From Anaeramoeba flamelloides (taxonomy: Eukaryota > Metamonada > Anaeramoebidae), in assembly GCA_027625915.1 (NCBI GenBank), contig JANTQA010000016.1, forward strand, positions 377,001 through 441,000: 64,000 nucleotides of DNA, written 5' to 3'. The translations under genes were made by a program, and so were the position numbers. How positions within the stretch are numbered: position 1 is the first letter of the stretch; each line of letters starts with the position of its first letter. The notes beneath the pieces are model-generated. The model searched no databases, had not been told where the DNA came from, and saw only the letters and a program-made list of their open reading frames with translations. This document shows positions 1-12,273 of the stretch, piece by piece.

Positions 1-2106
1 CAAAACAGGTAGCTTATGTCCGTATAAACTTAGGTAGAATTTTAAGCTATCAACATAGAAGATTTTTACTGTACAATCAAGTAAACTAACGCCAATAAAT
101 TTGCCATCGGGGCTAAATTTGGCACTAAGAATGCTATCGCCCATTTTTAAGGTTTTAGAATGAACAATTCCTAATCTTTTCTTCGTCTTCTTCTTTTTCT
201 TATTCTTCTTCTTCTTTTTATTCCTTTTGTTTTTATTTCCAGTTTCTTTCTCTTTCTCTTCCTCTTCCTCTTCCTTTTGCTCATTTTCTTCATCAATTTC
301 AATTAATTCAAAATCAAAAAATTTAACGTCATGATCAGCAGAGCCAGTGATAATAGCACTTTTGTCTGGAGTCAGCTCAATTGACCAAATAGAGTCAGTG
401 TGTGGTTGTGTTTTTTCAATAAGTTCTGCAGTTGCTACATCAAACAGATATAATTCGCCTTTTTTATTTCCAATGATTAAATGGCGATCACCTGGAACCC
501 AAAGGCAGCACAGCGCATATCCCGCATATAAAGTTCTTATACAATTACGTGTTTTTAAATTCCAAACTCGGACAGAATCACTTGCAACTGTGGCTAACAT
601 GGTTTGGTCTTCGCTAATTGCAAGAGATCGGATGTCTGTGGAGTGCCCTCTTTCTGTAATGAGTCTTTCGTTTTCCCAGGCGCCTTCATCTTTTTCAGAA
701 AGTGAGATGTTGATTATTTGTAATTGATTACTCCGGTAAGACAGCAACAAAGGCAAATTATCTTCAAATTTTTGCTTTTTTTTTAATTTTTGAAATTTTT
801 TTTCTTTGTCAACAGGCAAAAACGAAAACCCACTAACTTTTGAATTTAAATTAATTAACGATAAAGACACAAAGGTTAATTGTGTTTTAATTTGTTCGTT
901 CCATTGGAGTTCGTTTTCCTTTTCGTTTACTTTTTCTTCTTCGATCTCAATTTCGATTTCCTTTTCCTCTTCAATTTGGAAGGTGTTGTTTTTTTTCTTT
1001 TTTTGATTCTTATTAAAATTCTTATTCCCATTCATGAATTTTTCTTTTTCTTTTTGCTTTTCTTTTAATTTTTGGATTTTCTTTCTTTGTTTTCTTTTTA
1101 ATTTTTTCCATTTTAATTTAATTTCTTCTTCAGTTCTGATTTTAAATACCTCTAATTGCTTTCCTGAAGTCATTAAAATTAATACTTTTCTGTTTGGATC
1201 AATTCGCATCGAAATAATTTTCCCTTTGGATTTTCGTTCAATTCCACCCAAAAAAGCATATTGGTTCTCCAAAAGTTCACTTAAAATTCCATCTTTCTCA
1301 TTTTCATTGTCGTTTTCAATTTCAATTTGTTGTTCCTTGGGTTGTAATTGAGAATTGTCTGTTTTTTTTGCTTCCTCATTTTTAGGATTGTTCTTGCCTT
1401 GAATTGAAAAGGCTTCAAAGCCTTGACTTTTTTTCCCAAAGTTTGAAAGATCCTTTTGCTTTTTTGCCAAAGACCACACCCTGACTAATTGATCTTTTGA
1501 GCCTGTAATGATCAATTGATCCTTTTGATCAAAGGCACAGGAACTCACTTCGTCTTTATGGCCAACAAGAGTGCTGATACAATTCTGGGTGTTTAAATCC
1601 CAGACCTTGACAGTCTTATCTTTCGAACTCGAGACAAGATGGCTTTTCGATGTAAACAGGATCTTGGTGATCACATTACGATGGCTCCGTAACTTAAATA
1701 GCCCCCTCTGAGCAAGCAAATCCCAGATAATAATCGTAGTGTCATCTGAACCACTTGCAAACAGCGATCCATCATTCCTAAAGTTTATTGTTCGGACCGA
1801 GGAGTGGTGACCAGACAGCGAGCACACCAGTTTGTAATCAACAAGTGACCATACTTGAAGATCGCCGTTCGTGTGCCCTGTAATTGCAATTTTTTGATCA
1901 GGAGAGACACAGAGCGCAGTAATCCCTGATGTCGAAGATCTCATTTCTTTGAGAATTGTTGATTGTTTTAAATTAATTACATACAATGTTTCTAATCCAC
2001 TTACCAAGCACCTGTTTCTCCCAAGCCCTGCATATATTGTTGACAACCCAGTGGTGACAACTCCAAAGTAATCAGAAAGCTGATATTTTAAATAGATTTT
2101 TACCAT
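1..2106 (-). CDS. WDR3: WDR3/UTP12 (Dip2) U3 snoRNP WD40 protein, partial at left edge
   Basis: An open frame of 702 codons runs from the ATG at 2106 off the left edge with no stop or intron. The family is a subunit of the UTP-B part of the small-subunit processome, which binds U3 snoRNA and the 5' external spacer of pre-rRNA in the nucleolus. The N-terminus (YLKYQLSDYFGVVTTG) matches the WDR3 start, and WD repeats follow (TGHTNGDLQVWSL, ASGSDDTTIIIWDL, SSSKDKTVKVWDL, TGSKDQLVRVWSL). A Lys/Glu-rich insert interrupts the first and second propellers, as in relatives. The second propeller has family hallmarks such as YALCCLWVPGDRHLIIG, TGSADHDVKFFDFEL and SVSLLDCTVKIFYVDSLKF, ending at LYGHKLPVL. 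Family members are about 900-950 residues, so the last WD repeats and the C-terminal Utp12 domain lie outside the window. A second Lys-rich insert between WD repeats near the left edge is longer than in animal proteins. Confidence 0.93.
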   Translation of the reverse strand, partial: MVKIYLKYQLSDYFGVVTTGLSTIYAGLGRNRCLVSGLETLYVINLKQSTILKEMRSSTSGITALCVSPDQKIAITGHTNGDLQVWSLVDYKLVCSLSGHHSSVRTINFRNDGSLFASGSDDTTIIIWDLLAQRGLFKLRSHRNVITKILFTSKSHLVSSSKDKTVKVWDLNTQNCISTLVGHKDEVSSCAFDQKDQLIITGSKDQLVRVWSLAKKQKDLSNFGKKSQGFEAFSIQGKNNPKNEEAKKTDNSQLQPKEQQIEIENDNENEKDGILSELLENQYAFLGGIERKSKGKIISMRIDPNRKVLILMTSGKQLEVFKIRTEEEIKLKWKKLKRKQRKKIQKLKEKQKEKEKFMNGNKNFNKNQKKKKNNTFQIEEEKEIEIEIEEEKVNEKENELQWNEQIKTQLTFVSLSLINLNSKVSGFSFLPVDKEKKFQKLKKKQKFEDNLPLLLSYRSNQLQIINISLSEKDEGAWENERLITERGHSTDIRSLAISEDQTMLATVASDSVRVWNLKTRNCIRTLYAGYALCCLWVPGDRHLIIGNKKGELYLFDVATAELIEKTQPHTDSIWSIELTPDKSAIITGSADHDVKFFDFELIEIDEENEQKEEEEEEKEKETGNKNKRNKKKKKNKKKKKTKKRLGIVHSKTLKMGDSILSAKFSPDGKFIGVSLLDCTVKIFYVDSLKFYLSLYGHKLPVL

Positions 2107-5100
2107 AAGTTTGATCTAATTATTATGTTCTCGCTTTGCTCTCTTGAAGGAAATAACAAAAAAAAAAAAAAAAATTTAAATAAAAGATCGAATAATTAAA
2201 CCCAAAGAAAAGTAAAAAATGAAAAAAGATTTTATTCAAATAAAAAAAGACCATTCATTATTCATTGAAATAATAATTTTTGTTTGTGTTGATAATTTGT
2301 TATTCATTGATTACGTATAAATATTTTATTATTTTTGAAAAAGAGTTTGTTCACATTTAAGAAGGATCATGTTTTTTTCAAAATAAATACAGCACAGGGT
2401 ATAACGGTTTCATTTTTTAACTTTTTAGAGTCTAAAAATATTCTATCTCTTCAAGAAACTTGTTTTTAATTTATAGATATATTCAATTTAGATTGGTTGA
2501 AATATTAGCGGATTATCTTTTTTCAATTCTAAAAGATTCCTTTCTTTTAGGATTCATAGTTTTTCAATATAAACAAACACACAAAGGTTCAAACAAATAC
2601 ATAGAATATCAAATTTTTTATTCACTTTCTTGAATATCAATTTTTCTTTTAAAAATTATGATAATGAACTAAAAATTATTTCCAATTTATTATGTTAGGT
2701 ACATTATCCACAAATATTTTTTCTTTGATAAATGTAAAATACTGAGAAGACTATTACTCAACGTGTCAACTCTTTTATATAAGAGTTCATTTTTTTGTTT
2801 GGGTTAATAATGATTTTGTTTTTAAATGACCATCAAATCAAAGAAAATATTATTTAAGTTGGAGATCAATCAGTTAATAACCAAAATAACATACCCTTGC
2901 ACCTGTGCAAAGTAATCTCAATTTAACTTTTTAGAGATTATAAACCTTGAATGAATTTTTTTTGTTGTTAAAAAAGATAAATTAAAAAATTTTTTTTTTT
3001 CGATCCCAATTACCAAGTGTAAAATTAATAGGTTAGAAAGGAAACGATATAAAATTTTGATTTTTCGTTTATCAATTGAAAATTTTATTACCTTATCTTA
3101 ATTTCCTAAGAAATAAAAATAGATTTTATAAAAGACCCAAAGAAAATCAGACCAAATAAGAATTTCAATTGACAACCCAAAACTCGCATTTTTTTATTAA
3201 AGTTGCCTTCCTACCTCTTGGCCTTGCATGTCTCACTTGAATTTTGCGCAAAAATTGTCAAAAATTTCATTTTTTAATACACATTAAAATTCATACCAAG
3301 TCTAATATTGAGGTGTTATTTTCCAAGTTTGAGGGGTTATAAACCTTAAAGGCCTGGTAATAACGCTGAAAAAAAATATTATTTAACAATGAAAAAGAAC
3401 ATTTAGTAATTTTTAATAGTTGATGATTCAATACAAATTAGAAACCAATCTCTATGTGGTTTACAATGTTATATTTCAAAAAAAAACAACGTAAACTCAG
3501 ACATTTTCGAAGACAAAAAAAAACGAAATTAAAGGCAAAGCGATGACTCAATTTCCAATTTAAACAATTGTGAATTAGAAATTAAATAACTTGATGTTAA
3601 TCAGTGTATCTTTTTGGTTCTTTTCGAGATCAAGTAGATTTTTTTTTTCTTTTTTTTTTTTTCGTTGTTAAAAGTAGTACATTTATCCCAAGGTCGGTAA
3701 TTTCTTAAATATAGAATGATATAAAAGAAAAAAAAAATAGATTCAATTGAATTAAATTGATTTAGTACGGAAATAAAAATATTTGTTGAAATTTACGTTT
3801 TGTTTTTTTAAAAATATTTAGAAATACACGAATTAAACGAAGAGTTCAAATACTTGAAATTTTTTATTTTAAAATTAAAAATTTCTAATCAATACGTTTA
3901 TTAAAATGATTTATAAGGTTTAAATAATATAAATTGACAAATTAATTATTAGTAAAATTATTATTATATAATTGTTGACAATCGTTATATATTTCTTTTG
4001 ATTTTTTTTAAATTATGGATTTCATGTGAAATGTTATTCAAATAAATGTCTAAATATTTAATCTTTTTTAAATACTGAATTGCGGCTATTTTGTCCATAT
4101 TAGGGTTTATTCCAGATTGAATAATAATTTCATAAATAAATTTCCTTTTTGGTTTTATTTTATTGATATTTATATTTATAATAATATTAATTTCTTGGTA
4201 ACCATTTGTGAAAAGATTTATTAAAGATTTAATTTTTAGTAAAAGAAAATCTGAAATTGGAGTAAATCAAATTGGTGACAGAGTGTAACATTGTAAATAT
4301 ATGGTGTCATTCTCCCTGATTATAACTTAATCTAACTTTTATGATAATTGTATGAAAAAAAATCTTTTTATTGTAATTCTAATAATTTTTCAAATTAAAT
4401 ACTTCAAGCATTTTGTTATATCAACTATAATAAGTTATTTTTTTTCATTTTTATTTTCATTCATTGTTTTTGTTTTATTAGAAATATTGAAAAATATTAA
4501 TTTCTTTTGTATTCAATACTCCAACACAAATATACATCCTAAGGGGAAACAAATGATTTTTTTTAAAAATAATTCAAAAAATTATCTTTTTATTTATTTT
4601 GTCAAAACATTTATCTTTCAATATCTTTTTATTTCTTTTTCAAAATTGATTTTTGAGAATATTATTCGTTATTTTGGTATTTTATTTGTCCCATTTAAGT
4701 TTCACTTTTTTATCTCTTCATTGAACAAATATTTTGGATCATCAGTAAATATTTCTTACAGTTTTAAATGGATTGAACAAGATATATACCATGGCTGTAC
4801 TTTACATTTCAAAGGTTTATTGAAGTAATATGTTAAAAATATTAAGTTCTCTAAATGTGGAATTAATTTCGTTTGTTAAGATACGAGAACAATAAGATGT
4901 AAAAAAAAAATAGCAATTTTTTTTACAAATAGTAAAATAATAACAAACAACTAAACCTAAATCTTAATTTCTTAAAAGACTTTTAATAATCAAATGACAA
5001 ACCAAGTAACAATCATTATTAAATAATTTTTTTTTTAATGTAAAAAATTCCTTTAAAAACTCAATAGTCATAAAAACGATCATAAAAATTTGGTTTTTCA

Positions 5101-5437
5101 TATCCAGTGGGCACTAAATTTCAACGTCTCGGAAGCAACCTTAACAAAATGATAATTACTTTTGGCAAAAAACATTTTTTATTTTTATCTTGATCTTTAT
5201 TTTAACTTGTAAGTTTCCTTTTTACCAAACCATCAACAAGACACCAAAAATTTTTAGAAAACAACTATTCAATTTTCAATTCAATCATTGAACTTTTTCT
5301 TTGAAAAATTCTTTTTTATTTGTTATTTTGCTTTTTTTTGAAATTGTTTTTATTTTTTTAATTTTTCGATCTTTACTTCAACACAAAACGTTGGTTTCAA
5401 AAATACTAAAAGACTCAAAAATAAATTTTGAACCAAA
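2107..5437. other. Intergenic region between WDR3 and NAC-alpha (divergent promoters)
   Basis: About 3.3 kb separates two divergently transcribed genes, so both promoters should lie here. It is A+T-rich sequence with long A and T runs. I recognise no RNA gene or element with clear ends. The one notable open frame (4352-4828) is listed separately. Confidence 0.6.
4352..4828 (+). CDS. Hypothetical 158-codon open frame, doubtful
   Basis: An ATG-to-TAA frame encodes a Phe/Ile/Leu-rich protein with several possible membrane segments in the first 50 residues and a less biased C-terminus (SYSFKWIEQDIYHGCTLHF). I recognise no family. The DNA is T-rich on this strand, which lowers stop frequency and produces long hydrophobic frames by chance, but 158 codons is long even so. 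It could be an exon, an eroded gene or chance. There is no copy elsewhere in the window to support it. Confidence 0.18.
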   Translation: MKKNLFIVILIIFQIKYFKHFVISTIISYFFSFLFSFIVFVLLEILKNINFFCIQYSNTNIHPKGKQMIFFKNNSKNYLFIYFVKTFIFQYLFISFSKLIFENIIRYFGILFVPFKFHFFISSLNKYFGSSVNISYSFKWIEQDIYHGCTLHFKGLLK

Positions 5438-8400
5438 ATGTCAATCACTACCGATGAAAACGAAATCAAAAAAATTGAAGAAGAAATGAAAAAGAAAGAA
5501 GAAATTCAGCCACAAGTTGAAGAAATTGACGAAGAAAAAGATAAGCATGAACACAAACACGAACATAAACATGAACACGAACACCACCATCACCATGAAC
5601 ATGATCATGAACACAAACACGAAGAAGAAAAACCAAAAAAGAAAAGAAGACAAAGCAAACTTGAAAAGAAAATCAGAAGACAAGTCTCCAAATTAAAATT
5701 AAAGCCATTGAAAGGTGTCAATATGGTTGTAATCAAAAAACAATCTGAATCTTCAGAACTTATCATTTATGATCCAGACGTTTATGTGACAAGAAAAAAG
5801 GACCACTACGTCATTTTTGGTGTATTAACTGTTCAAGATCCAAACAAACTTTTACAACAAACTGCTGGAGATCAAGTTAATGACTTACTTGGAAAAGTAA
5901 ATTTTTTTTTTTTTTTATTTTTTTTTCTTGCTTTTTTTTAAAAATTTTTTTCTTTTATTATTTTTTTGAAGTTTTTTGTTTTTTTTTTTTTTATTTTTTT
6001 TATTTTCCACTATTTTCCTTTTTCAGAAGGTAAAACAATTTAACTTTTTTCCATTTAGTTTTCTAAAAAGGACTCTCACTGAATCGAGTTTGGTTCTAAA
6101 TTATGACATCATAATACATTATATTTTTACATATTATGTAAACCCTGTAACATTTTATCTGTGATTCATAAAAATAGCGATACTAGAATCAAAATCAAGT
6201 TTGTTTGTAAAATTAAGAAACTGTAAACTTCTTACATTGAACTTTTTATTCTAGTTCAAAAAACAAGCCTAACTATTTTTAATTTACACAAATAAAATAA
6301 AACAATAAAATTAGGGATCATAATTTAAGATTTTGTATTCATTCATTTACCTTAATAATTCAAAAGACCTATAAAATCTAAAGATTAGAATTTGAATCAA
6401 AAAAATTTAATTATTAAAAAATGTAAAAGATAAAATATTCTTGCTTCTATAAATGGTTTATTAGCAAATTCACATATTTTTATCAAATTAAATTTTATTA
6501 CAGCCAAGACTCTTAATAAAAATTTATTTATGAAACTTGAAATGATATATTCTTTAATTTTGTTTCAACCTTAAACTATATTTATTTCAATATACTTAAT
6601 TTAATTTTTAAAACCTGATTGGGATTGTGCAATTAATTAAATAAATAAAAAAAATAAAGTCATTTTAAAAAACTTCGAGCTAAATGTTTTCAAAAAAGTA
6701 TTACAAACAGTCTTGTTTCTCTCTTAACCAATTCGAGTATCACATAACTCTTTTTAAAACATTTGATGGTTACTTTTTTAGCATAACTTTACTTATTGTT
6801 CAAAGCATTATTTGTCAAAATTATATTTCTTACAAATTTTTAGAAAATTGAATAAAAAAAATTTTTTTTTTAAAAAATATAAAAGGAAACAGCCAACAAC
6901 CCATTCAGTGCTAGATGTACCAAAAAAAACTTTCAAAGTTTTTTGCATTTTTTTTTTTTTAATCTCTTTTATTACTTGTTTTTCCTTCTCTTTTTCTTGT
7001 CTTTGTTTAAAAATTTAAATTTTTCTTTTCATTTTTTAAACAAATACTGTCTTATGGGTTATAGTCTTGTCTGCAGGATAGTTGGAATAAAAAAAATCTA
7101 AATAAATTTATTGTTTAATGAAGTGTCGTAGAGACCTAGTTTTTCTTGAGATTTACTATTTCGTTTGTAAAAGTGTTCTAGGTTTTTTTAAGGTTTTCCA
7201 AAAAAATAGAAAACCTTAAAAAAATCTAGAACTTTTAGCAAATAAACAGAAAACTCAAGAAAAGCAAACAACAGTTTTTTTTAATTTGAGAAATAAACTA
7301 AAAATTTAATTTTCTTTTTATTTCAAAAATTAAAAAAAAAAACTAAATGTAAATAGAGGTAATTTTGCTGAATAACTACTCCTAATGGATAATAGAAATT
7401 TTTTTTTTTTTTTTTTTTTTAAAACGAAAAATGTTAAAAAAGAAAGTAAAAACCAAAAAAATATATTTTTATAACGTAGTTTCCGTAAAAAAAGGAACAA
7501 ATAATTTTAAAATTCTTGTAAAATTTTTTAATACAATTGTTTTTTAAAAGTGATATCACATTTTTTAAAAAGTGCGATGTGTTACTCAAATTGGTTAAAA
7601 GAGAAATAAATACTGTTTGTAACACTTTTTAAAAATTTTAAGAGTCAATTTTTTAAAACAGGTATACTTAAATTTATATTTTATTAAAATGAATATACCT
7701 ATTAACGATTTTATTTTATACTTTTATCCAATTATTTAAGATTTGTATTTTTGTTTTGAATTTATTTAAACATTTTGATTTTTCTTTAAATGAATGATCT
7801 AAAGATGTTTTTAAACAATAAAGATTAATTGAAATTTATTTTATATTTTTTCGAAAGCAAACTTATTTTTATTTGTAATATACTCTTCAATTTTACTTTT
7901 TTTGAAATGGTAAAAACAAGTTATAAATTTTTTAGAAAAATTGTAGAAATATTTGTATCTTGATTAAAAATAGCATTTTGAAATAATACGACAATTGAAA
8001 AATAAAGAAAAAAATTTTTTTTTAATAAATGAATTTCCTTCTCAACCTAAAAATGTTAAATAAAAGGATAACACAACTTAATTTTTTTTTTTTATTGAAA
8101 AATAATATTAAACGTTTGAAAAAAAATCGATTTGATCACAATCTCTAAATATCTTTTTTAAATTTTCTAACTATTATTTTATTTTTATATTGGGAATCAA
8201 AAAGAAAGAAACAGAAGAAGAAAAAGAAGAAAAAGAAGAAAAAGAAGAAGAAACTAAAGAAGAAGAAACTAAAGAAGAAAAGGTAGAAAAAATCGAAGAA
8301 AAAGAAACCAAAAAAACTGAAGAAAAAGACGAAGAAGAAGACTTAACAGGAATCAATGTTGAAGATATCCAAATTGTAATGGATCAAGCAAAATGTACTC

Positions 8401-8471
8401 GTTCAGTTGCTATCAAGGCACTTAAAGAAGCTGGTGGTGATAAAGTTAACGCAATTATTAGCTTGACATAA
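5438..8471 (+). CDS. NACA: Nascent polypeptide-associated complex subunit alpha, two exons, His-rich N-terminus
   Basis: Exon 1 is 5438-5896 (153 codons) and exon 2 is 8205-8471, giving 241 residues and a TAA stop. The donor is GTAAAT. The acceptor ends AAAAAG and is phase 0; it is the only nearby AG that keeps frame, and a CTAAC branch-like motif lies about 37 nt upstream. NAC-alpha with NAC-beta binds the ribosome exit site and shields new chains. Residues about 73-130 form the NAC domain ([39 protein letters not shown]). A Glu/Lys-rich linker follows. The last 40 residues are the UBA domain ([29 protein letters not shown]). Residues 37-61 are a His-Glu/Lys-His-Glu tract with five consecutive His, where relatives are plainly acidic. 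The 2308 nt intron is large for such a small gene; an extra small exon inside it cannot be excluded, but NAC and UBA domains are both complete without one. Confidence 0.88.
5897..8204 (+). other. 2.3 kb intron of NAC-alpha
   Basis: The GT-AG intron is defined by the two flanking exons. It begins with nearly 120 nt of T-rich sequence. It contains a member of the palindromic repeat family at 7105-7400 (separate entry) and otherwise low-complexity A+T sequence. No gene is recognised inside. Confidence 0.75.
7105..7400. repeat. Palindrome-rich repeat (family E), fragment
   Basis: The core is a hairpin with arms of about 30 nt (7174-7203 against 7211-7241; key words TTCTAGGTTTTTTTAAGG and CCTTAAAAAAATCTAGAA). 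It shares words such as AAACAGAAAACTCAAGAAAA and the GAATAACTACTCC-like end with the larger copy at 46490-47510. It lies in the NAC-alpha intron. Confidence 0.6.
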
Positions 8472-8981
8472 TTTTTTCTGTTTGTTTGTTTGTTTTTATT
8501 TATTAAGATTCAATCAAAAGATACTATCAAGAGATTTTTTATTCTTGTTTTTTTTTTTTTTTTGAATACAATAGTAGGAGAATGACTAAAGAACACAAAT
8601 AATTAATTTTGAGATTTTTTCAAAATTTATTGAATCTAATATAATAAATATAGAATAGGAAAAAAGAAACCAAAACAAAAAAAAAAAATCACAAAATAAA
8701 TCGTTCATTTCTTTTTATAATAATTTTTTTCTTTTATTTGATTTTTTTTTTTTGAATTTAAATCCAAAAATTGTTTGTTATTTAAATCTTGAGTTATCTT
8801 GTTTAAAATGATATTTAATTAGTATTATTCAATTAATTCAGCAATTCAAAAATAAAAATTTTGATAAATTCAAATTAATGTTGGAAAATTTTTACTTGAT
8901 TCTTCGTTTTTCATTTTTTGATTTGCTCTGGGCATTTTATTGGTTTAAATATAAAGAAAATTGTGAAATTAAACCCTTTTC

Positions 8982-9330
8982 CAAAAATTGTGACTCACCT
9001 GAAATAATAAATTGAAAAAAAAAAAATATTCTTTAGTATTCAAGAACAATTAATAACTAAATATGATTTGTTATTCACTTTTAAGTCATTCTAAATATAT
9101 AAAATCCTGATATATGAAAAAATAAAAAAAACTAAAAAAAAAGGTAAGTCACAATTTTTGAAATAAAGTTAGGTATTTTTTATTACTGTAAATTTTTACT
9201 GAAAAAAAGTTGAACAAGTGGATTTTTTATGAACAATTAAATTCATTTTCAAAGACATTACATAGCTGAAATTTTCATAGTGATTATTGGTCTTTTCGAA
9301 GATCTCTTTTTTTTTCCACATGATCTTTTT

Positions 9331-9369
<39 letters not shown>

Positions 9370-9573
9370 AAAAAAGAAATCAAAAAAAAAGAAAAAGAAA
9401 AATTTGAAAAAGTAAAACAAAAAGAAAAGAAAAAGAAAAAGAAAAACAAAAATTTGAAAAAATTTGCAAAAATGAGTTTGATCGAAAAATTTGATAATAT
9501 TTTTTTGTGAAGAATACTGGAATAAACCCCCAAAACAAATCCCATTATCATTATAAAGTGAGTCAAAATTTTT
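8982..9573. repeat. Family F MITE, composite with three TIR modules
   Basis: The left end CAAAAATTGTGACTCACC is answered by GGTAAGTCACAATTTTTG at 9143-9160, which closes a 179 bp unit. A third copy, GTGAGTCAAAATTTTTG, lies at 9557-9573. The whole stretch, including the part beyond the 179 bp unit (ACATTACATAG, TTTTCGAAGATCT), is repeated in the same order at 45855-46398. A 36-base A run at 9333-9368 lies inside. Confidence 0.7.
9333..9368. repeat. Poly(A) run of 36
   Basis: This is an uninterrupted A run inside the family F element, followed by A/G-rich sequence. It creates spurious poly-Lys and poly-Phe frames on the two strands. Confidence 0.9.
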
Positions 9574-9984
9574 GAAAAATAGTTTAGTTGATCTTCAAAA
9601 ATTTCTTTCTCAAAAACTGTTGTAAAATGTTGAGTTTTTTATAATATTTATAAAATGGAAATTGAATTAAAAATATTTTAAAAATATTTTTAATTTATCA
9701 GTAAACGATTTTCCAGTCAAAGTGGTCAGGTGTTGGGTGAGTTACACTTATTTAAAGAGTTTGAATTGATTTTGGAAGAAATAATTAAATTTTGAAAAAA
9801 TCAAAATTGAAATAATTTTTTCAATTTTTCTTTTTTTCTGATTTTTTCTTCTCTATTTTAATATTGAGACTTAATTGTTATGTTATTATTTTTTTTTTCC
9901 AAGATCTAAAAATAAATAAGTAAAAAGACACAGTTTGGGTGTTATTTAATGGCTGGTGGTGACATAAGAAACAATATATTGATT

Positions 9985-10200
9985 TTTATTGGGATTTTAT
10001 TTAATCTTCAATTGAAGATCAAAATGAATATTGATGTTTTTTCTCAATAGGCCTCTAGGAATTTTAATTTTCCAATTTTTCAGAAAATAGATTGATTGAG
10101 TAGATTCCATAGATGGAAATCAACTATTATTTGATGTCTATTATTCTACTTATTTCTTATTTATTCTTCATATAACAATTTTAAAAAATAATTGATATTA
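9985..10200. repeat. Family L dispersed repeat with GATCTTCAATTGAAGATC palindrome
   Basis: The palindrome ATCTTCAATTGAAGAT near 10008-10023, the word ATTCTACTTATTTCT and the end AAAATAATTGATATT recur in the same order at 27030-27240. A reverse copy of the right part lies around 44620-44720. No clear TIR or target duplication was found. Confidence 0.55.
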
Positions 10201-11353
10201 AAAAAAAAAATGTAGGGGGCTTTGGTAAAGCAAAGTTTAGGTTAATTGGTTTATTTTCAGAGTTTATCATTTATTTCCTTTTTACATTTTATTCGAGTTT
10301 CTCAATTCTATTTCTGATAATCTCTTAAAAATGTCAACTAAACCAATTTTTCTCATTATTTGAACTAAAAAAAAAACATATTAAAACAAAAAATAAAATT
10401 GACAAAAATAACCAAAATTGGGAATGGAAAGTTTGGTAAAGAGTAATTGTAAAGATCTTAAAAATGAATCAAATCTAAAGAAGAAGAAATATTGAAACTG
10501 AAAAAAAAAAAAATTTTTTTTTTTTCGTATTAATTCGGTTTAATTGTTCTTACGTGTTTTTTTGTCGGTTTTAGAAGGTATTCAAAAAAAAAATCTATTC
10601 ATTTTTTTTACGGTTGTATGTTTCTCAATTTGTGTAATTTGAGAAGAAAAACAAACAAGAAATATTTTGTTCAAATCTTTGTTTCGTGTGATTGGATAAA
10701 AGTGTTCGGCATTCTTGTTTATGTAACTTTTAATTAACGTTACCGCTTTTAAAAGCCACTATATAAACCTCTAACAGGTATTCTTTCCCAAGTATTATGT
10801 TTGTTTTTAGAACAATTTAATTGATTTTTCAAGATAACGTAAATTAATTTCCTCTTATCGTTCAAATTTAAAATTTTTGTTTAGAAAATTCAAAAAAGAA
10901 TTATTTTTTTTTATCCTTCACCAATCTAAAGATGTGCAATTTTCCTTTGTTTTGGATAATATCTTTGAGGTTATTCTGATCGTTTTAGCCAATTTAGATA
11001 AAATTTTAATCAAATTTTTGGTTCTCAGCTGGGGTGGGGTCTGTTGAAGATTGTGATATATAGGATAATTCCAAAGTAAAAAATATTTTGGTCTAAGTTA
11101 TGAACTTTTGTTTGAATTTTAATTTCATTGTGAAAATAATATATATATATATATAATAATATATTGATAATTTATGAAATTTCTAAATTTTAAAATGGGG
11201 ATTGAGCCCTTTACATTGGTGAAATTTTTTTTTCAAAGGTTTTAATTTTTTCATTTTCTTTTTATTTAGAAAATTATTAAATTTTCTGTTTAAATTAGGC
11301 CTGGGGACTTATCCACGCTCTACAACAAAAATTTTGTTGGTGTTTTTATTTTA

Positions 11354-12273
11354 TAAGCTAAATTTCAAAAATAGGGTCATCATTAGTATTTTCTAAATTA
11401 TTGGTATATGTGTTGTGTTAACCAAATATTCTAAACCCAATATCTTTTAAAAGTCATTATTGAATATTTAATATCAAGAAACAATCTTCTTTTAATGAAA
11501 ATTTCCCAAAGTTGAATTCATTTTTTTGCAATTTTTCTTTCAAAATGATTCCATATTGTTATTTTTATGTTGAATGAACAAGAACATTTTTGAAAACCGT
11601 TAATATTCAAGAGATGAGATTAATTAGCATTGGAGAAAGGGATTGTAAAATTCAAAGAAAGTAAAACACCCAAGAAGTGTTTGCTTCGAAAACAAGTATC
11701 AACCAAATTTGCTTTAATGAGTTACAATGGCTCCTTGAAAAGTGAAGAAATAGCAAGATCAAATAAGATCTTCTTTTCTCTTTCATTTGGAGACAATGTG
11801 ATGAATGTGATCGTATTCATTTTATCTTTGTTGTACATTCAAAAAATTGGTTTTGTTTTCACTTTCTTTTCTTTTTCTTTTTCTTTTTCTTTCTTTTGTT
11901 GAGATTCTTTTTATCTTGAAAAAGGTATCAAGGAAAGTTTGGGTTGATACCAAATGTGTAAATAGTAAAAATCTGATAACTCTGATGGAAAGTTGTTTCA
12001 AAAGGTTCTTGGAAGCAATGGTGAATCTTAAATGGATAATTTTAAGATGAAAAATCATTTCAAAAATTGGGTCAGATTTATTTTTTTCTTTATGGGTTTC
12101 TTTTCTCTATTCTTTTATTAGAAATAATAATTAAAACAGAAAAGGGTGTTTTAGACAGTTATTTTTTAGTTTTAAGTTCTGATTTTTCTGGGTTGAGTTT
12201 TGGTATTCACTAAATGAGAAACTACAATTTTTTTTCAATCAAAAATTTGCCCCTATTTTTGAAATTTAGCTTA
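11354..12273 (+). mobile_element. 920 bp non-autonomous TIR element, copy 1
   Basis: The ends are perfect inverted repeats over more than 20 bp (left TAAGCTAAATTTCAAAAATA, right its reverse complement). They are flanked by the same five bases, TTTTA, at 11349-11353 and 12274-12278, a probable target-site duplication. A near-identical copy in the opposite orientation lies at 35067-35982. The frames inside (for example 11630-11902) resemble no transposase, so the element should move in trans. The superfamily is unclear. Confidence 0.82.

Noticed and set aside
347-1351. Plus-strand frames of 62-126 codons over the WDR3 gene
   Set aside because: They are shadows of the minus-strand gene, whose protein matches WDR3 along its length.
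5441-5683. Minus-strand Phe/Val/Met-rich frame
   Set aside because: It is the complement of the Lys/Glu/His-rich NAC-alpha exon.
9280-9566. Overlapping poly-Lys and poly-Phe frames on both strands
   Set aside because: They come from the 36-base A run and A/G-rich sequence of a repeat element and have no protein-like content.
11630-12058. Frames of 67-90 codons inside the 920 bp element, also present in its second copy
   Set aside because: They are shared only because the two copies are near-identical. They lie on both strands and resemble no transposase.
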